This document shows positions 54,760 through 64,000 of a stretch of DNA of 64,000 bases, piece by piece. This DNA comes from Diploptera punctata (taxonomy: Eukaryota; Arthropoda; Insecta; Blattodea; Blaberidae). The notes below the pieces were generated by a model. It was not told where the DNA came from. It did no database searches and saw nothing but the letters and a program-made list of their open reading frames with translations. The stretch lies in contig JASPKZ010008347.1 of NCBI GenBank assembly GCA_030220185.1, forward strand, positions 558,001 through 622,000, written 5' to 3'. The first letter of the stretch is position 1. Each line of letters starts with the position of its first letter. A program made the position numbers and the translations under genes.

Positions 54760-55590
54760 CTAGGTCTTCACTTTACATACTTTGTGGTGGTATCCATGCG
54801 TTGCTAGGGAATTTACAAAGTGGCGTAGCTCTTGGTTGGTTTCCATCCATCTTCTATACACCATTGCTTCTGTAGAATAGATTTCGGGCCAGATCTCTGT
54901 TGTTTTCTGTCTTCTCATATCCATCACTTTTCCCCAGTTCTCCGCAAATGATAGGTTAAATTTGGTCCTGAGATCTTCTATTAGGAAGGTCTCTCTGGCA
55001 AGTTCGTAGACGAGTAGTGATCGGGTGTGTTTAGATAATCCTAGTGCTGACTTCAGGAATCGGGCTTTCACGGCCTCTATCGTTCCTTTTATTCCTAGTT
55101 CTTCCCACATTAATTCTATATCGTATGTTAAAATGGGTATGATCTTGGCGTCGAAGAGTTTCATGGCAGTTTCTAGAGATAAGTTGGATAAAAACCTTAT
55201 ATCAAAAATTGCCTTTGTGGCTGCTGCTCTTGCTTTGATGTGTATCCTGAATGATTTTATTGTCGTCTGGAGGGTCACGCCCAGGTATTTGAAGACGTTG
55301 ACTGCTTGGAGGGGTTCATTCTTATATCTTATCCTGTCTTGTTGGTTCTCTCTTCCACCTTTCCTGAAGTTCATTTCAACTGTTTTCTTTGTGTTAATCT
55401 GGAGTTTATTGTCGTCAGCCCATGTTTCTAGCGTTTTAATCGCATTTTGAAGGTTCTTTCTGTCTGGTGATCCAATGGCCATATCGTCTGCGTACATGTA
55501 TAGTTTTATGTTATTTGATGATTCCTTTATTTTGTCGGCTAAATCACACGTCGCCACGTTAAATAGTAGTGGGCTGAGCGGGTCTCCCTG
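54760..55590 (-). pseudogene. LINE-D reverse transcriptase, C-terminal half (split by a DNA transposon)
   Basis: Starting at the transposon border the - strand encodes QGDPLSPLLFN, then MATCDLADKIKE, LYMYADDMAIGSPDRKNLQN with the catalytic YADD, INTKKTVEMNFRKGG, NVFKYLGVTLQTT, KIIPILTYDIELMWEELG and an unusual C-terminus, YSTEAMVYRRWMETNQELRH, FVNSLATHGYHHKVCK. It differs from LINE-A and LINE-B. I cannot place the clade with certainty; the C-terminus recalls LINE types often mislabelled as R2-like. Its upstream side is at 57595-57665. Confidence 0.85.
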
Positions 55591-55592
55591 TA

Positions 55593-57592
55593 TAGCCCAC
55601 GCAATGGATTTAGAGGAATGTCCTTGAATGAAAATTTGTAATGGGAGCTTAGATGCGAGTCTTGTACTTACCAGATGTAGATCTCAGCCAGTAGGAAGTG
55701 TCACCACACGTCATTGCTAACTCCCTCGCTAGCGAATATCAAAATATGTACAGTCACTGCTAAACATTTGTAAAAGTTCACAATAATAATTAATTAATAT
55801 ACGGCCATTTTAATCCGCGGAGGAAGTACATTCACTATATATACCCTATATATGGTTTATATCAGTCTGTTAAAGTTTTAAATACCACTAAATGTCACTT
55901 TAGTACTCATCCAACTCTTCAACACCTGACATATTATCTCCATATTCCGTTTGGTCAGTTTCATGTTCACTCTCCTCATCGCTGCTTTCCATTCCATTGT
56001 CTTCAATTATAATTTTTTCAATTCTTTCTTCCATGATTCCATCTTTCTCCCAGTACTCGTGTTCGTTCTCTTCCACTTTATTACACACATTTTCCCATTC
56101 CTTTTTACCAATTTCTTTAAATCTTTCCCGGCACAACATTTCAACATCTTTAATTTTGAAAGTAACATTTTTACTACCAACCCACTGTTTTACATCACCC
56201 CAAATTAATTCAATGGGATTTAAATCAGGATGATAAGGTGGAAGTCTCAACGCTGTATGGTTATTTTCAGCTAATATAGTGTCGATAACGTAGGTTTTAT
56301 GTGTTGGTTTACTTTCTAAGATTAAATCATATAAGTGTGTTTTAGTGCTATTTTCATCAAAATGAATATTATGTTGAATTAACCAGGCTTGCATATTCTT
56401 TTTTTAAGGAATTTGATGTTGGACCTTTATTTAATTTGTGTGTTATGGTACGAAGCGTTGTCAACAACTAAGACAGAGTTTGGGGGTAAATTTGGAATCA
56501 ACATGGTACGTAACCATTTAATATAGTTTCCTGTATTCATTTGTTCATGGAAGTCTCCTGTTTTTAGCACCGACCTGTAAATGAGGAGAGCATTTGGTAT
56601 AAAACCAAACCTTCCACCAGCATGCACAATTATAAGACGTTCCCCTTTAGAAACGGGAGCCATCAAACCTGAGCCACTGTCGTCAGGCCAACCTTTCGGA
56701 CTAGTGTGACTACTGTGTATATATGTTTCGTCTTCATACACTATTGGCCTTCCCTCATCTCTATATTTTTTAATGCATGTAAGATATGTCTCTCGAAGGG
56801 AACGAATATTATGGTTTTCAATTAAAACACTTCGGTTAGTTCTGGTTTTTTTTCAGCGAAAACCCAAGTTCCTTATTACAGCTCTAAGACTACTGGCTCC
56901 ACCACTAAATTCAATTCTTTCTTTTAACTTCCCCAATAATTTTGTAATTGTTGGTGCAGTCTTTTCTTCTTCGTAAAAATTATATATAGTGCGCCGAATT
57001 ACACATTTATCAAAGTCATCAATGTCAGTTATTCTTTTTGGGACATCGTGTTTCTTTCCAGGGGTGCCAAAAGAAGATCCTTCCTCTTCATGTTTTCTTC
57101 TTTCTTGTAAAATTCTGTGAACAGAACTGCGCGACACACCTGTGGCTTTAGAAACTCTTTCTTGAATTTTCTTCACTTGTTTATAATACACGGGTGAAAA
57201 TCCCTCCTTTTCTTTTGCTTCCTCTTTCATGTAGTCGTGAACATTCACAATAATTTCCCGACTTTGACTGTGAAGAGTTTTTCCTTGTAATTTTGAAATC
57301 ATAGGAGGCATTTTGTAAATTAAAAAAAAATCAAAATTGTTCACTAATTAACTTAATACACATTCACACTACACTATAATTTTAAAACTACTGGCAGCAA
57401 AGGTACAAATTATTATATATAAAAAATACGGTTTAAAATATAAAATCTACACGTCTGTTTCCACTATAATTCACTCTGGACTATACGTGTTTTTGTAAGA
57501 GGCAGCAGCGAAATCACAGCTCAGCAGTCTGGATAGCTTCACCGACTGGACTGACCTTCAAGGACATTCCTCTAAATCCATTGCGCGAGCTA
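55593..57592 (-). mobile_element. Tc1/mariner-superfamily transposon, Sailor-like (about DD82E), 2.0 kb with TA target duplication
   Basis: Ends TAGCCCACGCAATGGATTTA (55593) and, inverted, TAGCTCGCGCAATGGATTTA (57592). The TIR is about 34 bp with three differences. TA flanks both sides (55591-55592 and 57593-57594). Removing the element and one TA rejoins the LINE-D frame as RILQGDPLSP. It carries one transposase gene on the - strand. The size, TA duplication and DDE motifs place it in IS630-Tc1-mariner. The long D-to-E distance points to the group I remember as Sailor. It is probably young, given nearly intact coding and TIRs. Confidence 0.9.
55900..57311 (-). pseudogene. Sailor-like DDE transposase, nearly intact
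   Basis: Cuts and pastes the element. Likely start ATG 57311 (MPPMISKLQGK), not 57344. Order: N-terminal HTH region with VKKIQERVSKATGVSRSSVH, RTIYNFYEEEKTAPTITKLL, then IVYEDETYIHSSHT (first Asp), GERLIIVHAGGRFGF, SVLVVDNASYHN (second Asp), then a long insertion, and LPPYHPDLNPIELIWGDVK (the Glu). The second Asp and Glu codons are 251 bp apart, giving 82 or 83 residues once the indels are allowed for. A Glu/Asp-rich tail ends in GVEELDEY. Lesions: one in-frame TGA at 56853, then a stop at 56427 plus frame changes to 56394. About 460 residues originally. Confidence 0.9.
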
Positions 57593-57594
57593 TA

Positions 57595-57665
57595 GTATCC
57601 TGTTAGTCTGTTTGACTTCATTGGAGATAGTTATATTGTTAGAAATATGTATTGTATTGTTCTCT
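57595..57665 (-). pseudogene. LINE-D reverse transcriptase, short upstream segment
   Basis: The - strand encodes HISNNITISNEVKQTNRI, which leads directly into LQGDPLSP at 55590 if the transposon is removed. It corresponds to the stretch before the RT QGDPLSP box. It is cut on its far side by a SINE-A fragment at about 57666. Confidence 0.75.
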
Positions 57666-57715
57666 AACATGTGACATATTGGCTCCCCCAGTCGTTATAG
57701 CTGGTTTTCTCAACC
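57666..57715 (-). repeat. SINE-A fragment
   Basis: GACATATTGGCTCCCCCAGT, CGTTATAGCTGGTTTTCTCA match the inner part of the copy at 41926-42270 (about 42055-42090). Confidence 0.65.
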
Positions 57716-57850
57716 TGTAATCATGATATAGGAAAGGTGAATTATATTGGGATGATTGCAAAACATTAACTCAGAATAGGGATGTATGATGAGTTTATGT
57801 CCGCGCGGTCATGAGCTTCCGGTTCGTTGGTGTCAATGAGTTAGTTAACA
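57716..57850 (+). mobile_element. LINE-A 3'-end fragment
   Basis: GGTGAATTATATTGGGATGA, then GGGATGTATGATGAGTTTAT, CCGCGCGGTCATGAGC and the tail GTCAATGAGTTAGTT: the last about 130 bp of LINE-A. Confidence 0.8.
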
Positions 57851-58026
57851 GATTTTTCACAAAATGCTATGTTGAAAGTATATTCTGAAGGCAGAAATTA
57901 AGAATATTCTAAAACTGCAACTGTTGGTTTAAGGATAATATAAAAGGCGTGTTTGGACGCATTGCAGCTTGTGTTTGTTCTGAGCTTAAATTCTGAAAAG
58001 GAGGAGAAGAGTAGTTAGTCGCTATA

Positions 58027-58060
58027 TGTGTTTGTGTGTGCGTGTGTGTGCGTGTATGTG

Positions 58061-58094
<34 letters not shown>
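58027..58094. repeat. (TG)n microsatellite with CG interruptions
   Basis: About 34 dinucleotide units, 85 bp before the SLC6 TM2 exon. Confidence 0.95.
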
Positions 58095-58178
58095 CAGGTA
58101 TGTATTTGGTGAACAATGACCTGAAAAGTGATTAGGTTTTGTTATATGTTACAATATAATGTATAATTTTATATTCAG

Positions 58179-58310
58179 GCGCATTCCTGGTTCCATACCT
58201 TCTGATGCTGGGACTATGTGGCATCCCATTGTTTTTCATGGAGACATCTCTGGGACAGTTCGCAAACACCGGCTGCATCACCCTCTTCCGCATATGTCCG
58301 CTCTTCAAAG
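58179..58310 (+). CDS. SLC6 transporter, exon with TM2 and following loop
   Basis: 132 bp. Acceptor TATATTCAG|GCG, donor TTCAAAG|GTAATC; phase 1 in and out. It continues the TM1 exon without a gap: NGGG-AFLVPY. TM2 is [20 protein letters not shown], followed by [10 protein letters not shown], where the (E)xSLGQ motif and Gln are invariant in SLC6, and [12 protein letters not shown] before the next membrane segment. [15 protein letters not shown] is closest to glycine transporter 1 by eye. The next exon (expected to start within TM3) is not visible in the remaining 5.7 kb, so the following intron is longer than that. No lesion. Confidence 0.95.
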
Positions 58311-58796
58311 GTAATCGCAACTAAATATTAGTTTAAAAGCAATGCTTCTGATTAATGGAAATAGTTTCCCATCAATACCTGTGGTTCACTCTGCTAGTAT
58401 TAAAGAAACATATGAAAACTTTCAATTTATATTGGCAAAGCTGCAGTGTATGAATGGAATATTTGTGGTGATTTGAAGGTAATTACTAGAGCGAGGAATT
58501 ATATGAAGAAAATTATACAAAAATATGAAATCGTAAAGACAAAATATGAAAATTATGACACAAAAATATTATGAAGATATTATTTTATAAACTTTTTACA
58601 TATATTTATATACATAGGCTCACTATAACTTACAAGTGTACATACCAGCACATAAATGAGACAAACAGAACTTATTTATAGCTCAAGAAATCAAGATGTT
58701 CACTGTATTTCAATTTTAAGCAGCTTTTCATTAATTCTAACCCAATATAAAATATATTCAAGATATGAAACAATTTGAATGGATCACGCCATAGCA

Positions 58797-59070
58797 TAGT
58801 TGTATAAGGAAATGTGGTACAAACAGGAAAGCCGTGGGTCCGAGGCTCGATATGGTCAAGTTTTTTAGCTGAACCATACCTTCTGGTGGCATTGTGGACC
58901 TGGGATCGACTCAGTTCCTAATAGAGTGAGTACTAGATGCATGTTCTGGGCACAAATGCGGTCATCAAGCAGATCCGACAACCCGGTGGACATCTCGTGC
59001 CTATTGTTTAGAAAGATGGGAGCTTTAACATGCCAGTACCCCGAAGGTCTCCCAAGACTTTACCTTCATA
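58797..59070 (+). mobile_element. SINE-B, diverged + strand copy
   Basis: CACGCCATAGCATAGTTGT, CCGTGGGTCCGAGGCTCGAT, TTCTGGTGGCATTGTGGACC, CAACCCGGTGGACATCTCG, ATGGGAGCTTTAACATGCC match the SINE-B consensus with many changes. An older copy. Confidence 0.75.
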
Positions 59071-59214
59071 AATCAATACTGAGAGGTTATGTATAATACA
59101 ATTAGTTAATGTACTGAATGATATTTAATTATGAAATCCAAACATGTACAAGAAACAAAACACTGCAACCAAAACAAGCAGTTTCCATGAAATATAGCAC
59201 TATCAAAATTTAGA

Positions 59215-59470
59215 GCAGGCATAGTTTGGATTATATTTGAAAAGAAACATTTTCGCCTAGATCGAGACTCGAACCCAGGACCTTTGGCTTTCCGGGCCAA
59301 ATGCTCTACCAACAGAGCTACCGAGGTAAGTTGCGATCTAGACGCAAATTTGTCTCTTTATACGTTGTAATTCCAGAGCATAAGGCCTGGAACGCCGAAG
59401 GTCCCGGGTTCGAGTCTCGGTCTAGGCGAAAAAAATTATCTTCAAATATAATTTATCCTTCAGTGAGAAG
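59215..59470. repeat. Inverted pair of tRNA-like sequences
   Basis: - strand copy (59325-59250): CCTCGGTAGCTCTGTTGGTA, GGTCCTGGGTTCGAGTCTCG. + strand copy: GGTCCCGGGTTCGAGTCTCG at 59398, then TCTAGGCG. Both B-box halves continue into TCTAGGCGAAAA and an AT-rich TTCAAATATAAT arm, so the inverted repeat extends into the body. The left copy has both A and B boxes. The 7-bp acceptor stem does not pair well, so I read these as SINEs, not tRNA genes. Confidence 0.7.
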
Positions 59471-60604
59471 TGTTAAATTAATAATAAAAACATCAGTAGT
59501 TTCGATTATTACTATTTTTACATTGCATAAAGATATTAAATTCCTGTAGATGCAAATGTAACAATAACATTAAATTGGACGATTTAGAATACAAGTAAAC
59601 CATTGGTATATCATATTATAGGAGTAACAAGATGTTAAGAGTTATTAGTCCATAATTGATTCTAGGGATTGTTTCAGAACCCTATTTACAATTACAGTTA
59701 CATTTAATATTGAACTACAAACATGGTGAAATGTAGTTAGAATTATTTTAATATTATTATTTTTTTCATGAAATGTGTCTAACATAGTGTCTAAATCCAA
59801 TTGTCAATTCTGTTCGTAATACAAATAAGTTTTTTTTTCTGTATTTTCTGATAGTAAACTATAAGGTCTGTCTGTCAGAATTTTTTGCATGATGAAAAAT
59901 TATGCTCAACATCACATGATGTTATGGCAGCATACTTTTATCATGCTATATTTGATAGTTTGATGTAGGTGAGAAAAATGTTGTCCTTACCTACATGAAT
60001 TTTACTAATTTCACAAAACACTGCTTCAAGTTTAGCAGCAGCAGTCTTTCCTACATTTAAATGCTGTAATCTGTTCACGAAGTAAGGACTGCCCTCAGGT
60101 AGCAATAACGAGCTGACAGCTATTATACCTGACTACAAAATATTCCAACATTGTTCTTCTACTTATTCATTTAGGCTCATGTTCTTGTTCTGGGGATTGA
60201 GTTTAGGATAAAAACCTCCATCTAGCAGGGTCACTCTGTGACTCATCATCCAGTTACTTACTTTTATAAAATGTATCTATCTTATTCAGAAGGGATACTG
60301 AACATTTTTCACTTGTCTACCACAATGCACTGTCAAAAACTACATAAATACATTCATTTGAAAAATATTTTAATGAATTCCTAGAACTTTTACTGAAAAA
60401 AAAACCGGAATTTGAAAGTTGAAAATATGAAGGAGAATGAAATTTTCACTAAAATATGAACATTTTGCTAAAATATTATGAAATATCAAGTTTCTTGTTG
60501 GTCTTATTTGATTGTGCATATCACGAAATGTAAAGATACTTAGTCTCAGCGCTCTCTGACAAATAGTTAAAAACATGAAATTTCATAAAATTCCTCCCTC
60601 TAGT
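59471..60604. other. AT-rich DNA without recognisable gene
   Basis: About 1.1 kb. Nothing recognised. Confidence 0.4.
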
Positions 60605-61318
60605 AATCACACTTATTCTTGGTCTGCAGCTTGGTTACACAAAGTACTGTTGTTTTTTGTGTCTTTGGGATAGTAGGGACAGAAAAAAAAATTACATCAG
60701 AAAAGAATGGCCTAAACGCGAATCATTCATTCCTGGACAGAAAAATATAAAACATGACGCATTGTGTAATCCTAAAAATGTGTACCTACCTCCGTTACAT
60801 ATCAAACTAGGATTAATTAAGAATTTCGTGAAAGCCATGGGCAATACTCATGTACTTAAAACAGAAGTTTCCTAAAATTAGTGAAGCAAAAATTAAAGAA
60901 GGGATATTTGTGGGTCCACAAATATGATCACTAATGCATGATGAGAAGTTTGAGGAAACATTGAATCCACTGGAAAAAGCAGCTTGGCAAGCATTCAAAA
61001 AAGTTACCCACAGACTTTTGGGAAATCGAAAAGCGGAAAATTACCGTGATGTTGTCAAATATCTTATAACATCTTATAAAAATTTAGGCTGTAATATGTC
61101 CTTAAAAATACACTTCCTGCACTCGCACCTAGACTTCTTCCCAGAAAATCTTGGCGCAGTGAGCGATGAGCACGGGGAACACTTTCATCAGGAGATTTCA
61201 GCTATAGAAAAGAGATATCAAGGCAAATGGAATCCTAATATGCTGGCCGATTATTGTTGGACCATCAAGAGGGATGCTTCACAGGCGAAATATTGCAAAA
61301 AAATCGTTATTTCTTAGT
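60605..61318 (+). pseudogene. Relic of a widespread arthropod multicopy gene family (probably transposon-derived)
   Basis: Encodes LGLQLGYTKYCCFLCLWDSR, KNYIRKEWPKRESFIPGQKN and VYLPPLHIKLGLIKNFVKAM. After a frameshift near 60857 come FPKISEAKIKEGIFVGPQI, a TGA near 60925, GCNMSLKIHFLHSHLDFFPE, NLGAVSDEHGEHFHQEIS, YQGKWNPNMLADYCW and a stop. I know this as an uncharacterised family found in many copies in arthropods and cnidarians. The SDEHGExFHQxI and RYQGKW signatures are its most constant parts. A metal-binding, nuclease-like role is a guess from the conserved Asp/Glu/His. The N-terminal half is not seen. Confidence 0.75.
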
Positions 61319-61528
61319 TTCTAGGTGAGTCCGAATGTTCGAATATTGTGTAGTTACGAATGTAGAAAATATTAAAGTGTTTGAAATTATAAATGCCTGT
61401 CTCTCGGCGGAAACCTTGCGTGATGGAGAAAACCCGATATGATATTTGAATTCAGGAGAAAAAAGTATTATGAGAATCACATATTATTCTTTCTGAGACA
61501 AAAAAAGTGTTTTTTTTTGTTGCTCAGC

Positions 61529-61529
<1 letters not shown>

Positions 61530-61587
<58 letters not shown>

Positions 61588-61825
61588 CAATAATAATGAT
61601 AATGATTATAATGATGAAATTAATGATGATCATGATCATGATGATGGTGATGATGATGATGATGTGATGATGGTGATGATGACGACGATGGCGATGACAA
61701 CGATGACGATGATGACGACGATGACGAAGACGACGATGATGATTATGATTATGATGAATATGATTACGATGATTATGATGATGACGATGACGATAAAGAT
61801 GATAACGATAACAATAGCAATAATA

Positions 61826-61858
<33 letters not shown>

Positions 61859-61906
61859 ATAACAATTACAATAACAAAAACAATAACAGTAATAGTAGTA
61901 GTAGTA

Positions 61907-61942
<36 letters not shown>

Positions 61943-61995
61943 TAATAATCAAAACAATAATAATAATAACAATAACAATGACAACAATGATAATG

Positions 61996-62026
<31 letters not shown>

Positions 62027-62030
62027 TTTA
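61530..62030. repeat. Compound (AAT)n/(GAT)n/(AAC)n simple repeat
   Basis: About 500 bp of trinucleotides passing from AAT to GAT/GAC, back to AAT and AAC, and ending in AAT. A long open frame through it (61439-61945) is an artefact of the repeat. Confidence 0.93.
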
Positions 62031-63344
62031 CACAATTAAAATTAAATTTTATCCATGAGTAGAGACGTATAGTTCACGAGTCGCAATCGAGTGAATTAAA
62101 TTCAACAACTGGACTGAATCTAATTAATCACGAGAGTAATACATCATTTTATTCTATATTTTTAATAAATTAAATCAAGGGGAGTTGATTTTGAAGAGGG
62201 GCAAAAAATAGCTTCAAATAAAAAAATTGTATCTCTGATTCTAATTACCTGACATAATTAAACATTACCTGACATAATTGAGGGTACATATACTGGTGCC
62301 TTTAAAATATACGTGGTGTTTATAAGCATCTTTAACCATTCAACCTAAATTAAATTTTAAATGATATAAGGTTGGCCATCACATAACCTATATATATAAG
62401 TACAGTTTCCTAATATTCTATAATAAATAATAAAGTGAAATTTAAATCATTAATGGTTTATTCAGAAACAACGTAAGTCAGTAAATAGTAAATTTTCCGG
62501 AATTGCAAAAAACGTATTCACAAAAGTTTTTTTTTTATCATGAACATAGCGATAAGAATTTTTATGAGTTCTGTATCACATTTAAGATGGATTTTTCATA
62601 TTTTAAAATATGAATATAAATTTTAGGTAATTATTTTCATCAATTAAAAAGGTTTGACTTATGTTGTTTCTGCAATAAATGCACAGTTTCACTAAAAGTA
62701 AATGTTATTTTTTAAATTTTATAATAATTGAGATACAGAAAACTTGAAAGCTTAAATATTTTAAAAAAATAAAATTAATATGCCTACATAATAAAAAACA
62801 AAATAACTACTTTCTGCAAACTGATTCAGTCAGTGGGAACACTTTGTAAATTACATTAATCACACGATGGCTAACTACATAATTCATCATAGAAGCTAAT
62901 AATTTCTTTCTCTTGAGGGATATACACTATTAGCTTGAGCATGTCATCAACTGTTTTCATCTTTATTGGAAGACGTCCTTCAAGATATGCTGATATGGTA
63001 TGTTTTTGTTCAAAATGACATAGAATGTGAATTCGTTATTAACTCAAATTTGCCCAAAAAGTGACTATGTTGTTTCTGAAATAAATCATTCATATAAAAA
63101 TCTGCCCTAGCTATTTTATTGTTATACCTGTTATATTTTAATGCAGAATATGATTTAATTTTTACTTCGAAAAATTATATTTTTTATATAAACAGTTGAT
63201 GAAAACGTGGTTTTTGAAGGACTTGCATTTTTATTAAATCTGCTGCAGAAGTTTCATCATCTACTGATTCGTAAAGTGCCCTGAAAATGTCATAGTCTTA
63301 CCTCGAGTAGTTCTTAAGAAACGTCTATCAGTAAAGCAATTTTT
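62031..63344. other. AT-rich DNA without recognisable gene
   Basis: About 1.3 kb of intron sequence. Nothing recognised and no SLC6 exon seen. Confidence 0.45.
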
Positions 63345-63490
63345 AGATAATTCGGGGAGACCCTCATGTCCTTGAGTGATCAAAAAGAGTACGTGTGATC
63401 AATTTTTTAGAATCCTAGACCCAATCTAAGACCCGGGTGGCGTGTGGCATGTAAAAAGTACCTATAAGATGAGAAGTTTAACTGAGATAA
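63345..63490 (+). mobile_element. SINE-C2 tail fragment
   Basis: TCGGGGAGACCCTCATGTCC, GACCCGGGTGGCGTGTGGC, AAAGTACCTATAAGATGAGA, GTTTAACTGAGATAAAG: the 3' end of the long SINE-C form, 5' truncated. Confidence 0.78.
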
Positions 63491-63829
63491 AGAAGAAGGA
63501 GAATTTATTCATTTCTTATCACTTTTCACCCCATCTCATGTAAAGAGAAATAGTTTGGAAGGAAATACAAGGTGTTGAAAATATGTAGTTGCGAGATCTG
63601 TCGTGGCCCCATCAGAGTCCTGCTTCATGACTCCGGGCCTGGATAATAAAAAAGGGCAGAAGAGGCCAAGGAGCCCTAGAAGATAGCCTACAACTTACAT
63701 AATACCATAAATAAGTCTTTGATACCACTCACCTCCATAATACTGGGATAGCGCAATGAACCTTTCAGGTCGCGGTGCTCAGGGCAGTCATAAAAAACTG
63801 AAGTACTAGCTACATGGGCATGTAATGGA

Positions 63830-64000
63830 AGCAATTAAGGCGGTTAAAATAGTGATTGATAATCAGTTCGTTAAACAGATTAAAACTTTCAGATACTTGG
63901 GAATTATTTCACATAACGGTATGGAGGATCTTGATAATAAAGTTTCCAAATATAATAAAATTAATGGTAACCATATAATCAGGGGACATTTTGAAAAAAA
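63830..64000 (+). mobile_element. LINE-B-like RT fragment (runs off the right edge)
   Basis: Encodes IVIDNQFVKQIKTFRYLGII, SHNGMEDLDNKVSKYNKING. By motif this corresponds to NKIIEQVNHLNYLGCDISFN of LINE-B (about 12190 on the - strand). It has a similar plan but clear divergence. Confidence 0.7.

Larger units (their letters stand above)
26521..58178 (+). other. 31.7-kb intron of the SLC6 gene
   Basis: Bounded by GTACGT at 26521 and ATATTCAG ending at 58178. Both flanking exons join in phase 1 to give NGGG-AFLVPY, which is exactly continuous in SLC6 proteins. The intron contains most of the mobile elements of the window, on both strands, and no sign of another host exon. Confidence 0.88.

Noticed and set aside
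59250..59325. Possible functional tRNA gene on the - strand
   Set aside because: A and B boxes are good, but the acceptor stem does not pair and the anticodon loop lacks the usual T at position 33. The inverted second copy with a shared body indicates a SINE.
61439..61945. 168-codon frame rich in Ile and Met
   Set aside because: Translation of the trinucleotide array.
58311..64000. Search for the next SLC6 exon (TM3)
   Set aside because: No + strand frame shows TM3-type SLC6 sequence with splice sites, so the exon is taken to lie beyond the window.

Overview
The window is repeat-dense, intron-rich animal DNA, almost certainly from an insect. Tc1/mariner-type, BEL/Pao, Jockey, RTE-like and Penelope-like elements occur together with several tRNA-derived SINE families and a glycine-transporter-like SLC6 gene. 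The overall look suggests a large polyneopteran genome, such as a cockroach or termite, but the species cannot be fixed from the sequence alone. I found no rRNA gene, no CRISPR array and no convincing functional tRNA gene.

The only host gene I can support is an SLC6 sodium/chloride-dependent neurotransmitter transporter on the + strand. One exon (26337-26520) carries the end of the N-terminus and TM1. The next (58179-58310) carries TM2 and the following loop. They join in phase 1 across a 31,658-bp intron. A possible first coding exon (ATG at 22186, donor at 22204) joins in phase 0 and would supply the start codon. Later exons lie beyond the right edge.

Region 1-11.4 kb is a nest of retroelements on the - strand. 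A CR1-like LINE with ORF1 and an endonuclease is the oldest layer. It is split by a 6.2-kb Jockey-like LINE (2916-9145, 12-bp target duplication), by a 422-bp LINE 3' end (9399-9820, 7-bp duplication) and by a BEL/Pao element whose 5' LTR ends at 2241. Region 11.4-15 kb holds two LINE tails meeting tail to tail: an RTE-type LINE (LINE-B) on the - strand and a fragment of LINE-A on the + strand. Region 15.6-17.8 kb holds a 54-bp satellite and a 42-bp minisatellite. Region 17.8-19.4 kb holds the relic of a transposon-type gene (DUF7869-like) bracketed by repeated inverted motifs.

From 19.4 kb rightwards the sequence is AT-rich DNA with scattered insertions. These include SINE families named here A to F, a mariner-like element with about 105-bp TIRs (26896-27744), a complete but mutated LINE-A (35030-38223, 12-bp duplication) and shorter LINE-A copies. 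Two Penelope-like fragments with GIY-YIG endonuclease signatures lie at about 40.8-41.3 and 46.1-46.6 kb. A 2.0-kb Tc1/mariner-superfamily transposon (55593-57592) sits in another LINE. Its transposase has about 82 residues between the second Asp and the Glu, the spacing I remember for the recently named Sailor (DD82E) group.

No operon-like cooperation exists here. The story is one long-intron transporter gene and the history of mobile DNA that inflated it. All mobile-element genes seen carry frameshifts or stops.
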